A stretch of 64,000 nucleotides of DNA from Anthopleura xanthogrammica (lineage: Eukaryota; Cnidaria; Anthozoa; Actiniaria; Actiniidae). This document shows positions 22,735-35,200 of the stretch, in pieces. The notes under the pieces were generated by a model that did not search any database, was not told the origin of the DNA, and saw nothing but the letters and a program-made list of their open reading frames with translations. Position 1 is the first letter of the stretch; each line of letters opens with the position of its first letter. The translations under genes were made by a program, and so were the position numbers. The stretch spans positions 7,082,954 through 7,146,953 of the forward strand of contig OZ025218.1 of the NCBI GenBank assembly GCA_964019055.1, in the 5' to 3' direction.

Positions 22735-25575
22735 ATATGTCATTCCTGGCCCTTTTCAGACAAAAAGCATGAGCTATATCCCATCGTTTTGATCGATTTT
22801 GGCCCATTTTCACACCTTTTTGAAAATTATGATTTATTAATGAAAAAATGCAAAATGGGTCATTTCTGTTTGTTTTTTTACAGAAAAAAACCATAAGCTA
22901 TAGGCCATGGATTTGATCGATTTTGGCCCATTTTCACACCTTTAAAAAATATACCTTATTTATGAAGTAACCAAAAAGGCCGTTTTTGGCCCTTTTCAGA
23001 CAAAAAGCATGTACTATAGCCTTTGGTTTTGAATAATTTTGACCCATTTCCCCACTTTTTTGAACATTATGATATATTAATGAAAAATGCAAAATGGGTC
23101 ATTTTTGGCCTTTTCAAACAAAAACCATGGGCTATAGGCCATGGATTTGATCGATTTTGGCCCATTTTCACACCTTTTGAAAAAATATGCATTTTTTATC
23201 AAGAATGAAAAATATGTCATTTTTGGCTCTTTTCAGTCAAAAAGCATGACCAATAGCCCATTGTTTTGAATAATTTTGGCCCATTTTCACACCTTTTTGA
23301 AAATTATGATTTATTAATGAACAATGCAAAATGGGTCATTTTTGTTTTTTTTCAGACAAAAACCTTGGGCTATAGGCCATGGATTTGATCCAAAGCCCAT
23401 TGTTTTGATCGATTTTGGTCCATTTTCACACCTTTTTAAAAACTATGATTTATTAATGAAAAATGCAAAATGGGTCATTTTTGGCCTTTTTCAGACAAAA
23501 ACCATGGGCTATAGGCCATGGATTTGATCGATTTTGGCCAATTTTCACACCTTTTGAAAAAATATCTATTATCTATGACGAATGCAAATTATGTCATTTT
23601 TGGCCCTTTTCAGACAAAAAGCATAAGCAATAGCCCATATTTTTGAATGATTTTGGCCCATTTTTACACGTTTTTGAAAATTATGATTTATTAATGAAAA
23701 AATGGAAAATGCGTCATTTTTTGCCTTTTTGAGGCAAAAAACATAAGATATGGGCCATGGATTTGATCCATTTTTGTCCATTTTCACACCTGAAAAAAAT
23801 ACGATTTTTAATGAAGAATGCAAATTATGTCATTTTTGGCCCTTTTCAGTCAAAAAGCATGACCAATAGCCCATGGTTTGAATAATTTTGGCTCATTTTC
23901 ACACCTTTTTGAAAATTATGATTTATTAATGAAAAATGAAAAATGGGTCATTTTTTGCCTTTTTCAGACAAAAACCATGGGCTATAGGCCATGGATTTGA
24001 TCCATTTTGGCCCATTTTCACACCTTTTGAAAAAATATGCAATTTTTATCAAGAATGGAAAATAAGTCATTTTTGGCCCTTTTCAGAGAAAAAGCAAAGG
24101 CTATAGCCCATGGATTTGATTGATTTTGCTGCATTTTCACACCTTGTAAAAAAATATGCATTATTTATGAAGAATGAAAATATGTCATTTTTGGCCCTTT
24201 TCAGTCAAAAAGCATTAGCAATTGCCCATTGTTTTGATTGATTTTTGTCCATTCTCACACCTTTTAAAAAATCATTTTTTAATAATGAAAAATGAAAAAT
24301 GGGCCATTTTTGGCCTTTTTCAGTCAAAAACCATTGGTATAGCCCGTGGTTTTGATCCATTTTGACACCTTTTTAAAAAATATTATTTGTTTATCAAGAA
24401 TGGAAAAGAAGTCTTTTTTGGCCTTTCTCAGATAAAAAGCATGGTTTTAATCCATTTTGGTCCATTTTTACGCCTTTTGAAAAAGATATGTTTTATTTAT
24501 AAAGAATGGATAATAAGTCATTTTTGGCCCTTTTCAGACAAAAAACAAAGGCTATAGCCCATGGTTTTGATCAATTTTGGTCCATTTTCACACCTTTTTG
24601 AAAATTATAATTAATAATGAAAAATGCTAGCTAAATGGGTCATTTTTGGGCTTTTTCAGACAAAAACCATGGGCTATAGGCCATTGATATGATCCATTTT
24701 GGTCCATTTTCACACCTTTTGAAAAAATCTGCATTTTTTATGAAGAATGCAAAATATATCATTTTTGGCCATTTTCAGATAAAAAGCATGGTTTTGATCC
24801 ATTTTGGTCTATTTTTATACCTTTTGAAAAAGATATGCATTATTCATAGGGAATGGAAAATCAGTCATTTTTGGCCTTTTTCAGATAAAAAGCATGGTTT
24901 TGATCCATTTTGGTCTATTTTTATACCTTTTGAAAAAGATATGCATTATTTATAAAGAATGGAAAAAAAGTCATTTTTGGCCCTTTTCAGACAAAAAGTA
25001 AAGGCTATAGCCTATGGTTTTGATCGATTTTGATCAATTTTCACACCTTTAAAAAAATATGCATTATTTATGAAGAATGCAAAATATGTCATTTTTGGCC
25101 ATGTTCAGACAAAAAGCAAAGGCTATAGCCTATGGTTTTGATCGATTTTGGTCCATTTTCACACCTTTAAAAAAATATGCATTATTTATGAAGAATGCAA
25201 AATATATCATTTTTGGCCCTTTTCAGTCAAAAAGCATGACCAATAGCCCATGGTTTTGAATAATTTTGGCCCATTTTCACACTATTTTGAAAATTATGAT
25301 TTATTAATGGAAAATGCAAAATGGGTCATTTTGGGCCATTTTCAGGCGAAAAGTATGGTCTATAGCCCGTGGTTTTGATCCATTTTGGTCCATTTTCACA
25401 CCTTTTTGAAAACAATATGCATTTTTTATGAAGAATGCAAAATATGTCATTTTTGGCCCTTTTCAGTCAAAAAGCATATCCAACGGTTTTGATCGATTTT
25501 GGCCCTATTTCACACCTTTTTGAAAGTAATGATTTATTTATGAAGAATATATAATAGTTCATTTTTGGTCTATCA
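22735..25575. repeat. Satellite array of about 120-bp units
   Basis: Roughly 24 diverged units with a period near 118-120 bases. Each unit carries tttttggcccttttcagaca, then aaaagcatg or aaaccatggg, then tttgatcgattttggcccat and ttttcacaccttt. In the left half two unit types alternate (agcatga... and ccatgggctataggccatgg), giving a period-two higher-order pattern near 240 bases. Short open frames here are accidental products of the repeat. Confidence 0.9.
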
Positions 25576-25870
25576 AAATGGCAATCTTGATAATCATATA
25601 ATTGTGCACATTTATTAGATTTGGCAAGTTTATGCCAGGCTGCCATTCAAGATGCCATAACGAGGAAATACTGACTTCAGCTCAATAGACCTCTTTAGCT
25701 TCGTTGTTTGTTGTGCCAATTTCAGACCCTGTGATGCCACTCTCGGAAGTTGATTCTTTCATATGTAAATATTTTAATAAAAGAATATATCTCAAGGGAA
25801 TGTCATGTGGTCTGAAATGGGCTATTTGCATACGAGGCTCGAGAGGTGTATTTTGTTCTTGCAGTTGTAA
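25576..25870. other. Spacer between the satellite and the SRCR array
   Basis: Nothing recognised. No clear AATAAA on the minus strand close to the end of the array; AATAAAAG appears on the plus strand only. Confidence 0.5.
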
Positions 25871-26202
25871 CTAACTTAGTTTACACGTCACACCAACGTC
25901 TTCATCATGGTAACAGTACAATGCATTTCCCCATCCAGTGTGACTACAGTCTGCAATCGACGTTTCTCTTCCTGAACAACCGACGTTCATCAGCCATATT
26001 ATACCCTTGACGGGTGTAAAGTTGGTGGTTTTGTATTTCTGTACTCCAGGGTAACCAAGCATACGACACACCACCTCAGCGTCTTTCATGTCCCATCCAT
26101 CATCACATACAGTACCCCACTGACCGTGGTACCTGACTTCAAGTCGACCAGAATTGGCTGACCCGCTTCCTCCAGCTAAACGAACTTGAACTGGTGGAGG
26201 AT
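25871..26202 (-). CDS. SRCR exon, type 3, terminal (26th)
   Basis: Domain [20 protein letters not shown]...[17 protein letters not shown], six cysteines. The usual KMG|GT donor is replaced by CKLS and a TAG (25871-25873), so this copy ends the reading frame. Homology to the other copies stops at the same place, so the stop may mark either a true gene end or a breakpoint. Confidence 0.7.
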
Positions 26203-29200
26203 CTGTGGATTTGTACCAACATCATTCAGGTCATTGTACAACTGACACTTGGACAAATGTTTGAAAGAGAATAAGTAGAGCTTTACTAAAGCTTTTATCT
26301 TATCAGCAAATGAACTATTTAGATGATTGGCTTTGATGTGATGATATTTGAACGATTAGAGTAAAGTAGAGATATTTCTTTCTTACCTTCATTTGTCTGA
26401 CAAACCACACCAGCAAGACGTTTATTCGTGCACCATGAATCGAATTTCCACCATCCACGGTGAGCACACTCTGCTATGGACTTTTCTCTACCACTGCATC
26501 CCACACTATACATGAGCGTTCTTCTTGGTGTCTCTCCTTCAATGTTCCGAATTGCTTTTTGAGCTGCTTTGTAACCAAGCATTCTGCAGATCACGTGAGC
26601 ATCTCGTATATCCCAGCCAATATGACACACTACTCCCCAGGTCCCTTGATACTGCATTTCTACTTTGCCAGTATGGTTTTGATCTCCCACCAGACGAACT
26701 TTGATCGCTTTCTCCTCTGAAACAAATATTGTTCAATAAACTAACAACATTCTAATCGCATTGCTTAATTTGATGTTCAGAGAGTTAAGATACACATTAC
26801 ATATAGATAGCTATACTAACCAACTTGGTCATAAAAAAAATAACTCAAACATTATTTGGTAAAGATGTGAAGGAACTAATGCAGGACTTTTCGAGTCATT
26901 TGATAATTCTAAAACCTTTCTCTTTAACATGACTGAATAGAATAACACAGAACACAGATAAAATAAATGTCTTGTTTTGTAACTTATCTAGTTGTACCTG
27001 GTGTTAGACTGCCACATACCACTCCAGCATCACGACTGTGACCACAACCAGCAGTGTTACCCCAGCCACCCTGACTACACTGATCAATAGACTCTTCGGA
27101 TCCCGAGCAACCAAGCCATTTAAGCCATATAGGACCAGTTCCTTTGACGCTAGCAGTTGTTGCTGTAACTGCCTTGGAGTAATTCAACATGTGACACACC
27201 ACATAAGCAGCCCACATGTCCCAGTCACTATTGCATATGGTACCCCAAGTACCTTTGTATCTTACTTCCACACGTCCCTCGTTAGGAGTGTTACCATCCA
27301 CTAGACGAACACCAACATAAAAAATATAGTTAGATTGGGATATATAAGTTGCATGCATTCTTATTCTCTTAGGTTCGGTTTGGACGTTTGAAGTTCACAT
27401 GTGGCGAATGTAATGCAAATTAATTTAAATTATTGGTTTTGCTCATTAGCATTAGATTCGGCACATGTGAACTTCGACGTGTAAACCGGGCCTTGGGTTC
27501 GGAAGTTCCAATATGCTTAATTTCTTCATTTGGATTTAATTGAAATTTAACACATTTTCTTTTCTTTAATTTTGCTTCAATTGCGATGGATCTTCAAAAA
27601 TTCATCTCATCGCGCAGAAATGTAACCTTTCTTTATAAAGAAAATTCGGTTAAAATCTTTTTTCATTAGCCTATACTCGATCCGATGGTGAATAAAATGA
27701 ACAACCCGAATCAAACATGAAATTTTGAAATAGTTATCATGCATCTGACTTACCCATCTTACACGTCACACCAACGTCTTCATGATGGTAACAGTTTGTA
27801 TCTCCCCATTCATTGTGACTGCAGTCTGCAATCGACGTTTCTCTTCCTGAACAACGGACGTTCATAAGCCATATTATACCTTTGACGGGTGTAAAGTTGG
27901 TGGTTTTGTATTCTTGTACTCCAGGGTAACCAAGCATACGACACACCACCTCAGCGTCTTTCATGTCCCATCCATTATTACATACAGTACCCCACTGACC
28001 ATGGTACCTGACTTCAAGTCGACCAGAATTGGCTGACCTTCTTCCAGCTAAACGAACTTGAACTGGTGGAGGATCTGTGGATTTGTACCAACATCATTGA
28101 GGTCATTGTACAACTGACACTTGGACAAGTGTTTGAAAGAGAATAAGCAGAGCTTTCCTAAAGATCTTATCTCATCAAAAAATGAACTATGTAGATGAGT
28201 GATTCAGTGGTTTTGATGTGATGATATTTGAAAGATTAGAGTATAGTAGAGATTTGTCTTTCTTACCTTCATTTGTCTGACAAACCACACCAGCAAGACG
28301 TTTATTCGAGCACAATGAATAGACCTTCCACCATCCCCAGTGAGCACACTCTGCTATGGACGTTTCTCTACCACTGCATCTCACACCAAACATGAGCGTT
28401 CTTCTTGGTGTCTCTCCTTCAATTGACCAAATTGCGTGTTTAGCTGCTTTGTAACCAAACATTCGGCAGATCACGTGAGCATCTTGTATATCCCAGCCAG
28501 CATGACACACTACTCCCCAGGTCCCTTGATACTGCATTTCTACTTTGCCAGTATGGTTTTGTTCTCCCACCAGACGAACTTTGATCGCTTTCTCCTCTGA
28601 AACAAATAGTGAATAAACAAACAACATTCTATAGTCACGTTCCTTACATTGCTGGATTTGATTTTCAGAGAGTAAAGATACACATTGTATATAGATAGTT
28701 ATATTATTCAACTTGGTCATAAAAAATAACTCAAACTTTATTTGGTAAAGATGTCAAGGAACTAATGCACGACTTTTGGAGTCAGTTGATAATTCTAAAA
28801 CCTTGCTCTTTAACCGAAGACTGAACAGAACACAGATGAAAATCCTTGAGGTCATTGTACAACTGACACTTGGACAAGTGTTTGAAAGAGAATAAGTAGA
28901 GCTTTACTAAAGTTCTTATCTGATCAACAAATGAACTATGTAGATCATTGGCTTTGATGTGATGATATTTGAACGATTAGAGCAAAGTAGAGATTTGTCT
29001 TTCTTACCTTCATTTGTCTGACAAACATCACCAGCAAGATGTTTATTCGAGCACCATGAATACTTCCACCATCCTGGGTGATAACACTCTGCTATCGACT
29101 TTTCCCTACCACTGCATTCCACATAATTAATGAGCGTTCTTCTTGGTATCTCTCCATTAATGTTCCGAATTGCTTTTTCAGCTGCTTTGTAACCAAGCAT

Positions 29201-32200
29201 TCTGCAGATCACGTGAGCATCTCGTTTATCCCAGCCAATATGACACACTACTCCCCAGTTCCCTTGATACTGAATTTCTACTTTGCCAGTATGGTTTTGA
29301 TCTCCCACCAGACGAACTTTGATCGCTTTCTCCTCTGAAACAAAGATTGTTCAATAAACAAACAACATTCTTATTGCATTGCTTAATTTGATGTTCAGAG
29401 AGTAAAAATACACATTATATATCAATATCTATTTTAATCAACTTGGTCAATAAAAAGTAACTTGAGCACTTGACAAAGGTGTCAAAGGAACTAATACAAG
29501 ACTTTGATTCACTTGATGATTTTAAAACCTGGTTTAATTTCTTGACATGAATGAATTGAAAAACAATCAAGATAATATGAATGTCTTGTTTTTTAACTTA
29601 TCTAGTTGTACCTGGTGTTAGATTGGCACATACCACTTCAGCATCACGGCTGTGATCACAACTAGCAGTGTTACCCCAGCCAGCATGAGGACACTGATCA
29701 ATAGATTCTTGGGATCCCCAACAACGAAGCCCTTTAAGCCATATAGGACCAGTTCCTTTGATGCTAGCAGTTGTTGCTGTAACTGCCTTGGAGTAATTCA
29801 ACATGTGACACACCACGTAAGCATCCCATATGTCCCATCCAACATTGCATATGGTACCCCAAGTACCTTTGTACCTTATTTCTACGCGTCCCTCGTTAGG
29901 AGTCTCACCATCCACTAGACGAACAGCTACCTTGGACTTCGCTTCTGTAACAAACATGCAGGAACGTGCTTAAATGTCTTTGTATTTTTATTTTTTTGTC
30001 AAGTCTAAAACATCTGCTAGTTCTAATTTGTTGTTAGTTACTCAGTGAACATTTGGAATGCGCTGTAAAGACCTTGTTCCGCATAATTTTTACACTGAAC
30101 GTTAATGGCAAATCTGAAACACAATAAGGTTTGACTTTAAATTTATGTATTGACTTTAATTTCTACCCATAAAAGACTAGTACATGAGATATCAAAATTA
30201 AAATTTTAGCTTTTTCACTATCACTTTTTTAGACTTCAATTCGACCAGAATTGGCTAACTTTCCTCCAGCTAAACGAACTTGAACTGGTGGAGGATCTGT
30301 GGATTTGTACCAACATCATTGAGGTCATTGTACAACTGACACTTGGACAAGTGTTTGAAAGAGAATATGTACAGCTTTACTAAAGCTCTTATCTGATCAA
30401 CAAATGAACTATGTAGATGATTGGCTTTGATGTGATGATATTTGAACATATTAGAGTAAAGTAGAGATTTGTCTTTCTTACCTTCATTTGTCTGACAAAC
30501 CACACCAGCAAGAATTTTATTCGAGCACCATGAAGGGACAGAGTGAGCACACTCTGGTATGGACTTTTCTCTACCACTGCATCCCACACGATACATGAGT
30601 GTTATTCTTGTTGTTTCTCCTTCAATGAACCGAATTGCTTGTTCAGCTGCTTTGTAACCAAGCATTCAGCAGATCACGCGAGCATCTCGTATATCCCACG
30701 ACCTATACCACTCATCATCACATACTACTCCCCAGGTCCCTCGATACTGGATTTCAACTTTGCCAGTATGGTTTTGATCTCCCACCAGACGAACTTTGAT
30801 CGCTTTCTCCTCTGAAACAAATATTGTTCAATAAACAAACAATATTCTAATCACATTCCTTACATAGTTTGAATACTAACCAAATTGGTCATAAAAAAAT
30901 TAACTCAAACATTATGTGGTAAAGATGTGAAGGAACTAATGCAGGACTTTTCGAGTCATTTGATAATTCTAAAACCTTTCTCTTTAACATGACTGAATAG
31001 AATAACACAGAACACAGATAAAATGAATGTCTTATTTTGTAACTTATCTAGTTGTACCTGGTGTTAGACTGCCACATACCACTCCAGCATCGCGGCTGTG
31101 ATCACAACCAGCAGTGTTACCCCAGCCAGCATGACCACACTGATCAATAGACTCTTCGGATCCCAAACAACCAAGCCATTTAAGCCATATAGGACCAGTG
31201 CCTTTGATGCTAGCAGTTGTTGCTGTAACTGCCTTGGAGTAATTCAACATGTGACACACCACATAAGCAGCCCATATGTCCCAGTCACTATTGCATATGG
31301 TACCCCAAGTGCCTTTGTATCTTACTTCTAGACGTCCCTCGTTAGGAGTCTTACCATCCACTAGACGAACACCAACATAAGAAATATAGTTAGATTGGGA
31401 TATATAAGTTGCATGCATTCTTATTCTCTTAGGTTCGGTTTGGACGTTTGAAGTTCACATGTGGCGAATGTAATGCAAATTAATTTAAATTATTGGTTTT
31501 GCTCATTAGCATTAGATTCGGCACATGTGAACTTCGACGTGTAAACCGGGCCTTGGGTTCGGAAGTTCCAATATGCTTAAATTCTTCATTTGGATTTAAT
31601 TGAAATTTAACACATTTTCTTTTCTTTAATTTTGCTTCAATTGCGATGGATCTTCAAAAATTCATCTCATCGCGCAGAAATGTAACCTTTCTTTATAAAG
31701 AAAATTCGGTTAAAATCTTTTTTCATTAGCCTTTACACGATCCGATGGTGAATAAAATGAACAACCCGAATCAAACACGAAATTTTGAAATAATTATCAT
31801 ACATCTGACTTACCCATCTTACACGTCACACCAACGTCTTCATGATGGTAACAGTTTGTATCTCCCCATTCATTGTGACTGCAGTCTGCAATCGACGTTT
31901 CTCTTCCTGAACAACGGACGTTCATAAGCCATATTATACCTTTGACGGGTGTAAAGTTGGTGGTTTTGTATTCTTGTACTCCAGGGTAACCAAGCATACG
32001 ACACACCACCTCAGCGTCTTTCATGTCCCATCCATCATCACATACAGTACCCCACTGACCATGGTACCTGACTTCAAGTCGACCAGAATTGGCTGACCTT
32101 CCTCCAGCTAAACAAACTTGAACTGGTGGAGGATCTGTGAATTTGTACCAACATCATTGAGGTCATTGTACAACTGACACTTGGACAAGTGTTTGAAAGA

Positions 32201-35200
32201 GAATAAGTAGAGCTTTACTAAAGCTCTTATCTGATCAACAAATGAACTATTTAGATGATTGGCTTTGATGTGATTATATGTGAACGATTATAGTAAAGTA
32301 GAGATTTGTCTTTCTTACCTTTATTTGTCTGACAAACAACACCAGCAAGATTTTTATTCGTGCAGAGATAATGAGCCTTCCACCATCCATAGTGAGCACA
32401 CTCTGCTATGGAATTTTCTCTACCACTGCATCCCACACCAACCATGAGCGTTCCTCTTGGTGTCTCTCCTTCAATCGACCAAATTGCGCGTTCAGCTGCT
32501 TTGTAACCAAGCATTCGGCAAATCACGTGATCATCTCGTTTATCCCAGTTATAATGACACACTACTCCCCAGGTCCCTTGATACTGGATTTCTACTTTGC
32601 CAGTATGGTTTTGTTCTCCCACCAGACAAACTTTGATCGCTTTCTCCTCTGAAACAAAGATTGTTCAATAAACAAAGAACTTTCTAGTCGCATCCTTTAC
32701 ATTGCTTGATTTGATGTTCAGAGAGTAAAGATACACATTATATATAAATATCTATTTTAATCAACGTGGTCAAAAAAAGTAATATGTGCATTTGATAAAG
32801 ATGTCAAAAACACGAATGCAAGACTTTGATTTACTAGATGACTTGAAAATCTTGTTTCTTGACATGTTTGAACAGCAATATTATAGGTCATCTGAATGTC
32901 TTGATTTGTAACTTATCTAGTTGTACCTGGTGTTAGTTTGGCACATTCCACTCCAGCATCACGGCTGTGATCACAACCAGCAGTGTTACCCCAGCCAGCA
33001 TGAACACACTGATCAATAGATTCTTCGGATCCCGAGCAACGAAGGCCTTTAAGCCATATAGGACCAGTTCCTTTGACGCTAGCAGTTGTTGTTGTAACTG
33101 CTTTGGAGTAATTCAACATGTGACACACCACGTAAGCATCCCATATGTTCCAGTTGCCATCATCGCATATTTTACCCCAAGAGCCTTGGTATTTTACTTG
33201 CGGGTCGTAAATTTAAAAAAAAAATTAAATGAACAACATTTCTAATTTCACCTTCCAGCGTCAACAGACACAGCGTATGAAATTGAATTTCCAACAATAT
33301 TTGTTTTAGTAGAGAAAGCGATCAAAGTTTCTCAGGCGAAGGTCTAAACGATTTCTTATATTCTAATACATTCGTTTTCTGCTTTTCCTCTTGAGAGGAC
33401 AGATCCATTTTGTTGACTATCTCGCTATTGGTATTAGGTCAGTTGCTAGTCTATTACTTACACATACCCATCATACACGTTACACAAACGTCTTCACTAT
33501 GGTAACAGTACCGTGCATTTCCCCATCCAGTGTGACTGCAGTCTGCAATCGACGTTTCTCTTCCTGAACAACGGACGTTCATCAGCCATATTATACCCTT
33601 GACGGGTGTAAAGTTGGTGGTTTTGTATTCCTGTACTCCAGGGTAACCAAGCATACGACATACCACCTCAGCGTCTTTCATGTCCCATCCATCATCACAT
33701 ACAGTACCCCACTGACCATGGTACCTGACTTCAAGTCGACCAGAATTGGCTGACCCGCTTCCTCCAGCTAAACGAACTTGAAATGGTGGAGGATCTGTGG
33801 ATTTGTAACAACATCATTCAGGTCATTGTACAACTGACACTTGGACAAGAGTTTGGAAGAGAATAAGTAGAGCTTTACTAAAGCTCTTATCTGATCAACA
33901 AATGAACTATTTAGATGATTTGCTTTGATGTGATGATATTTGAACGATTAGAGTAAAGTAAAGGTTTCTCTTTCTTACCTTCATTTGTCTGACAAACCAC
34001 ACCAGCAAGATCTGTATTCGTGCACAATGAATGGACATTCCACCATCCACGGTGAGCACACTCTGCTATGGACGTTTCTCTACCACTGCATCCCACATCA
34101 TACATGAGCATTCTTCTTGGTGTCTCTCCTTCAATGTACCCAATTTCGTGTTCAGCTGCTTTGTAACCAAGCATTCGGCAGATTACGTGAGCATCTCGTA
34201 TATCCCAGCCATAATGACACACTACTCCCCAGGTCCCTTGATACTGGATCTCTACTTTGCCAGTATGGTTTTGTTCTCCCACCAGACGAACTTTGATTGC
34301 TTTCTCCTCTGAAACAAATATTGTTCAATAAACAAACAACATTCTAGTCACGTCCCTTACATTGCTTGATTTGATGTTCAGAGAGAAAAGATACATATTA
34401 TATTTAGATAGCTATTCTAATCAACGTGGTCAAAAAAGGCTACTTGACCACTTGACAAAATTGTCAAAGGAACTAATATAAGACTTTGATTCACTAAATG
34501 ACTTCACTAAAACCTTGTTTCTTGACATGATTGAATAGAAAAACAAAGATCATATGAATGTCTTGTTTTGTAAGTTATCTAGTTGTACCTGGTGTTAGAT
34601 TGCCACATTCCACTCCAGCATCACGGCTGTGATCACAACCAGCAGTGTTACCCCAGCCATCATGACCACACTGATCAATAGATTCTTGGGATCCCCAGCA
34701 AACTAGCCCTTTAAGCCATATAGGACCAGTTCCTTTGATGCTAGCAGTTGTTGCTGTAACTGCCTTGGAGTAATTCAACATGTGACACACCACGTAAGCA
34801 TCTAGTATGCCCCAGTCTTGATTACATATGGTACCCCAAGTAGCTTTGTATCTTACTTCTACACGTCCCTCGTTAGCGGTCTTACCATCCACTAGACGAA
34901 CACTAAGCATAGAAAATGTGGTGAAATTTGAAATTAGGAAAAGCGTTTTATTCTGTTAGGTTCTGAAGTTACAGATACTCAGCATGTTTAATTTCTTCAT
35001 TTGGATTTAAATGAAATCTAAAACATTTTCTTTTCTTTAATTTTGCTTCCTTTGCGATGGATCTTAAAAAAATCATCTCATCGTTCAGAAATGTGCAGCA
35101 AATCCGCGTAACCTTTTGTTAATTAAGAAAATTTGTATAGGAAATCGCACGACCTCGAGTACAATTTGGAAATTAATAGGTACGAGTAATGTTTTGAAAG

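Noticed and set aside
22735..25575. Regularly spaced repeats that could suggest a CRISPR array
   Set aside because: Units are contiguous and diverged with no unique spacers, in an animal genome; this is a satellite.
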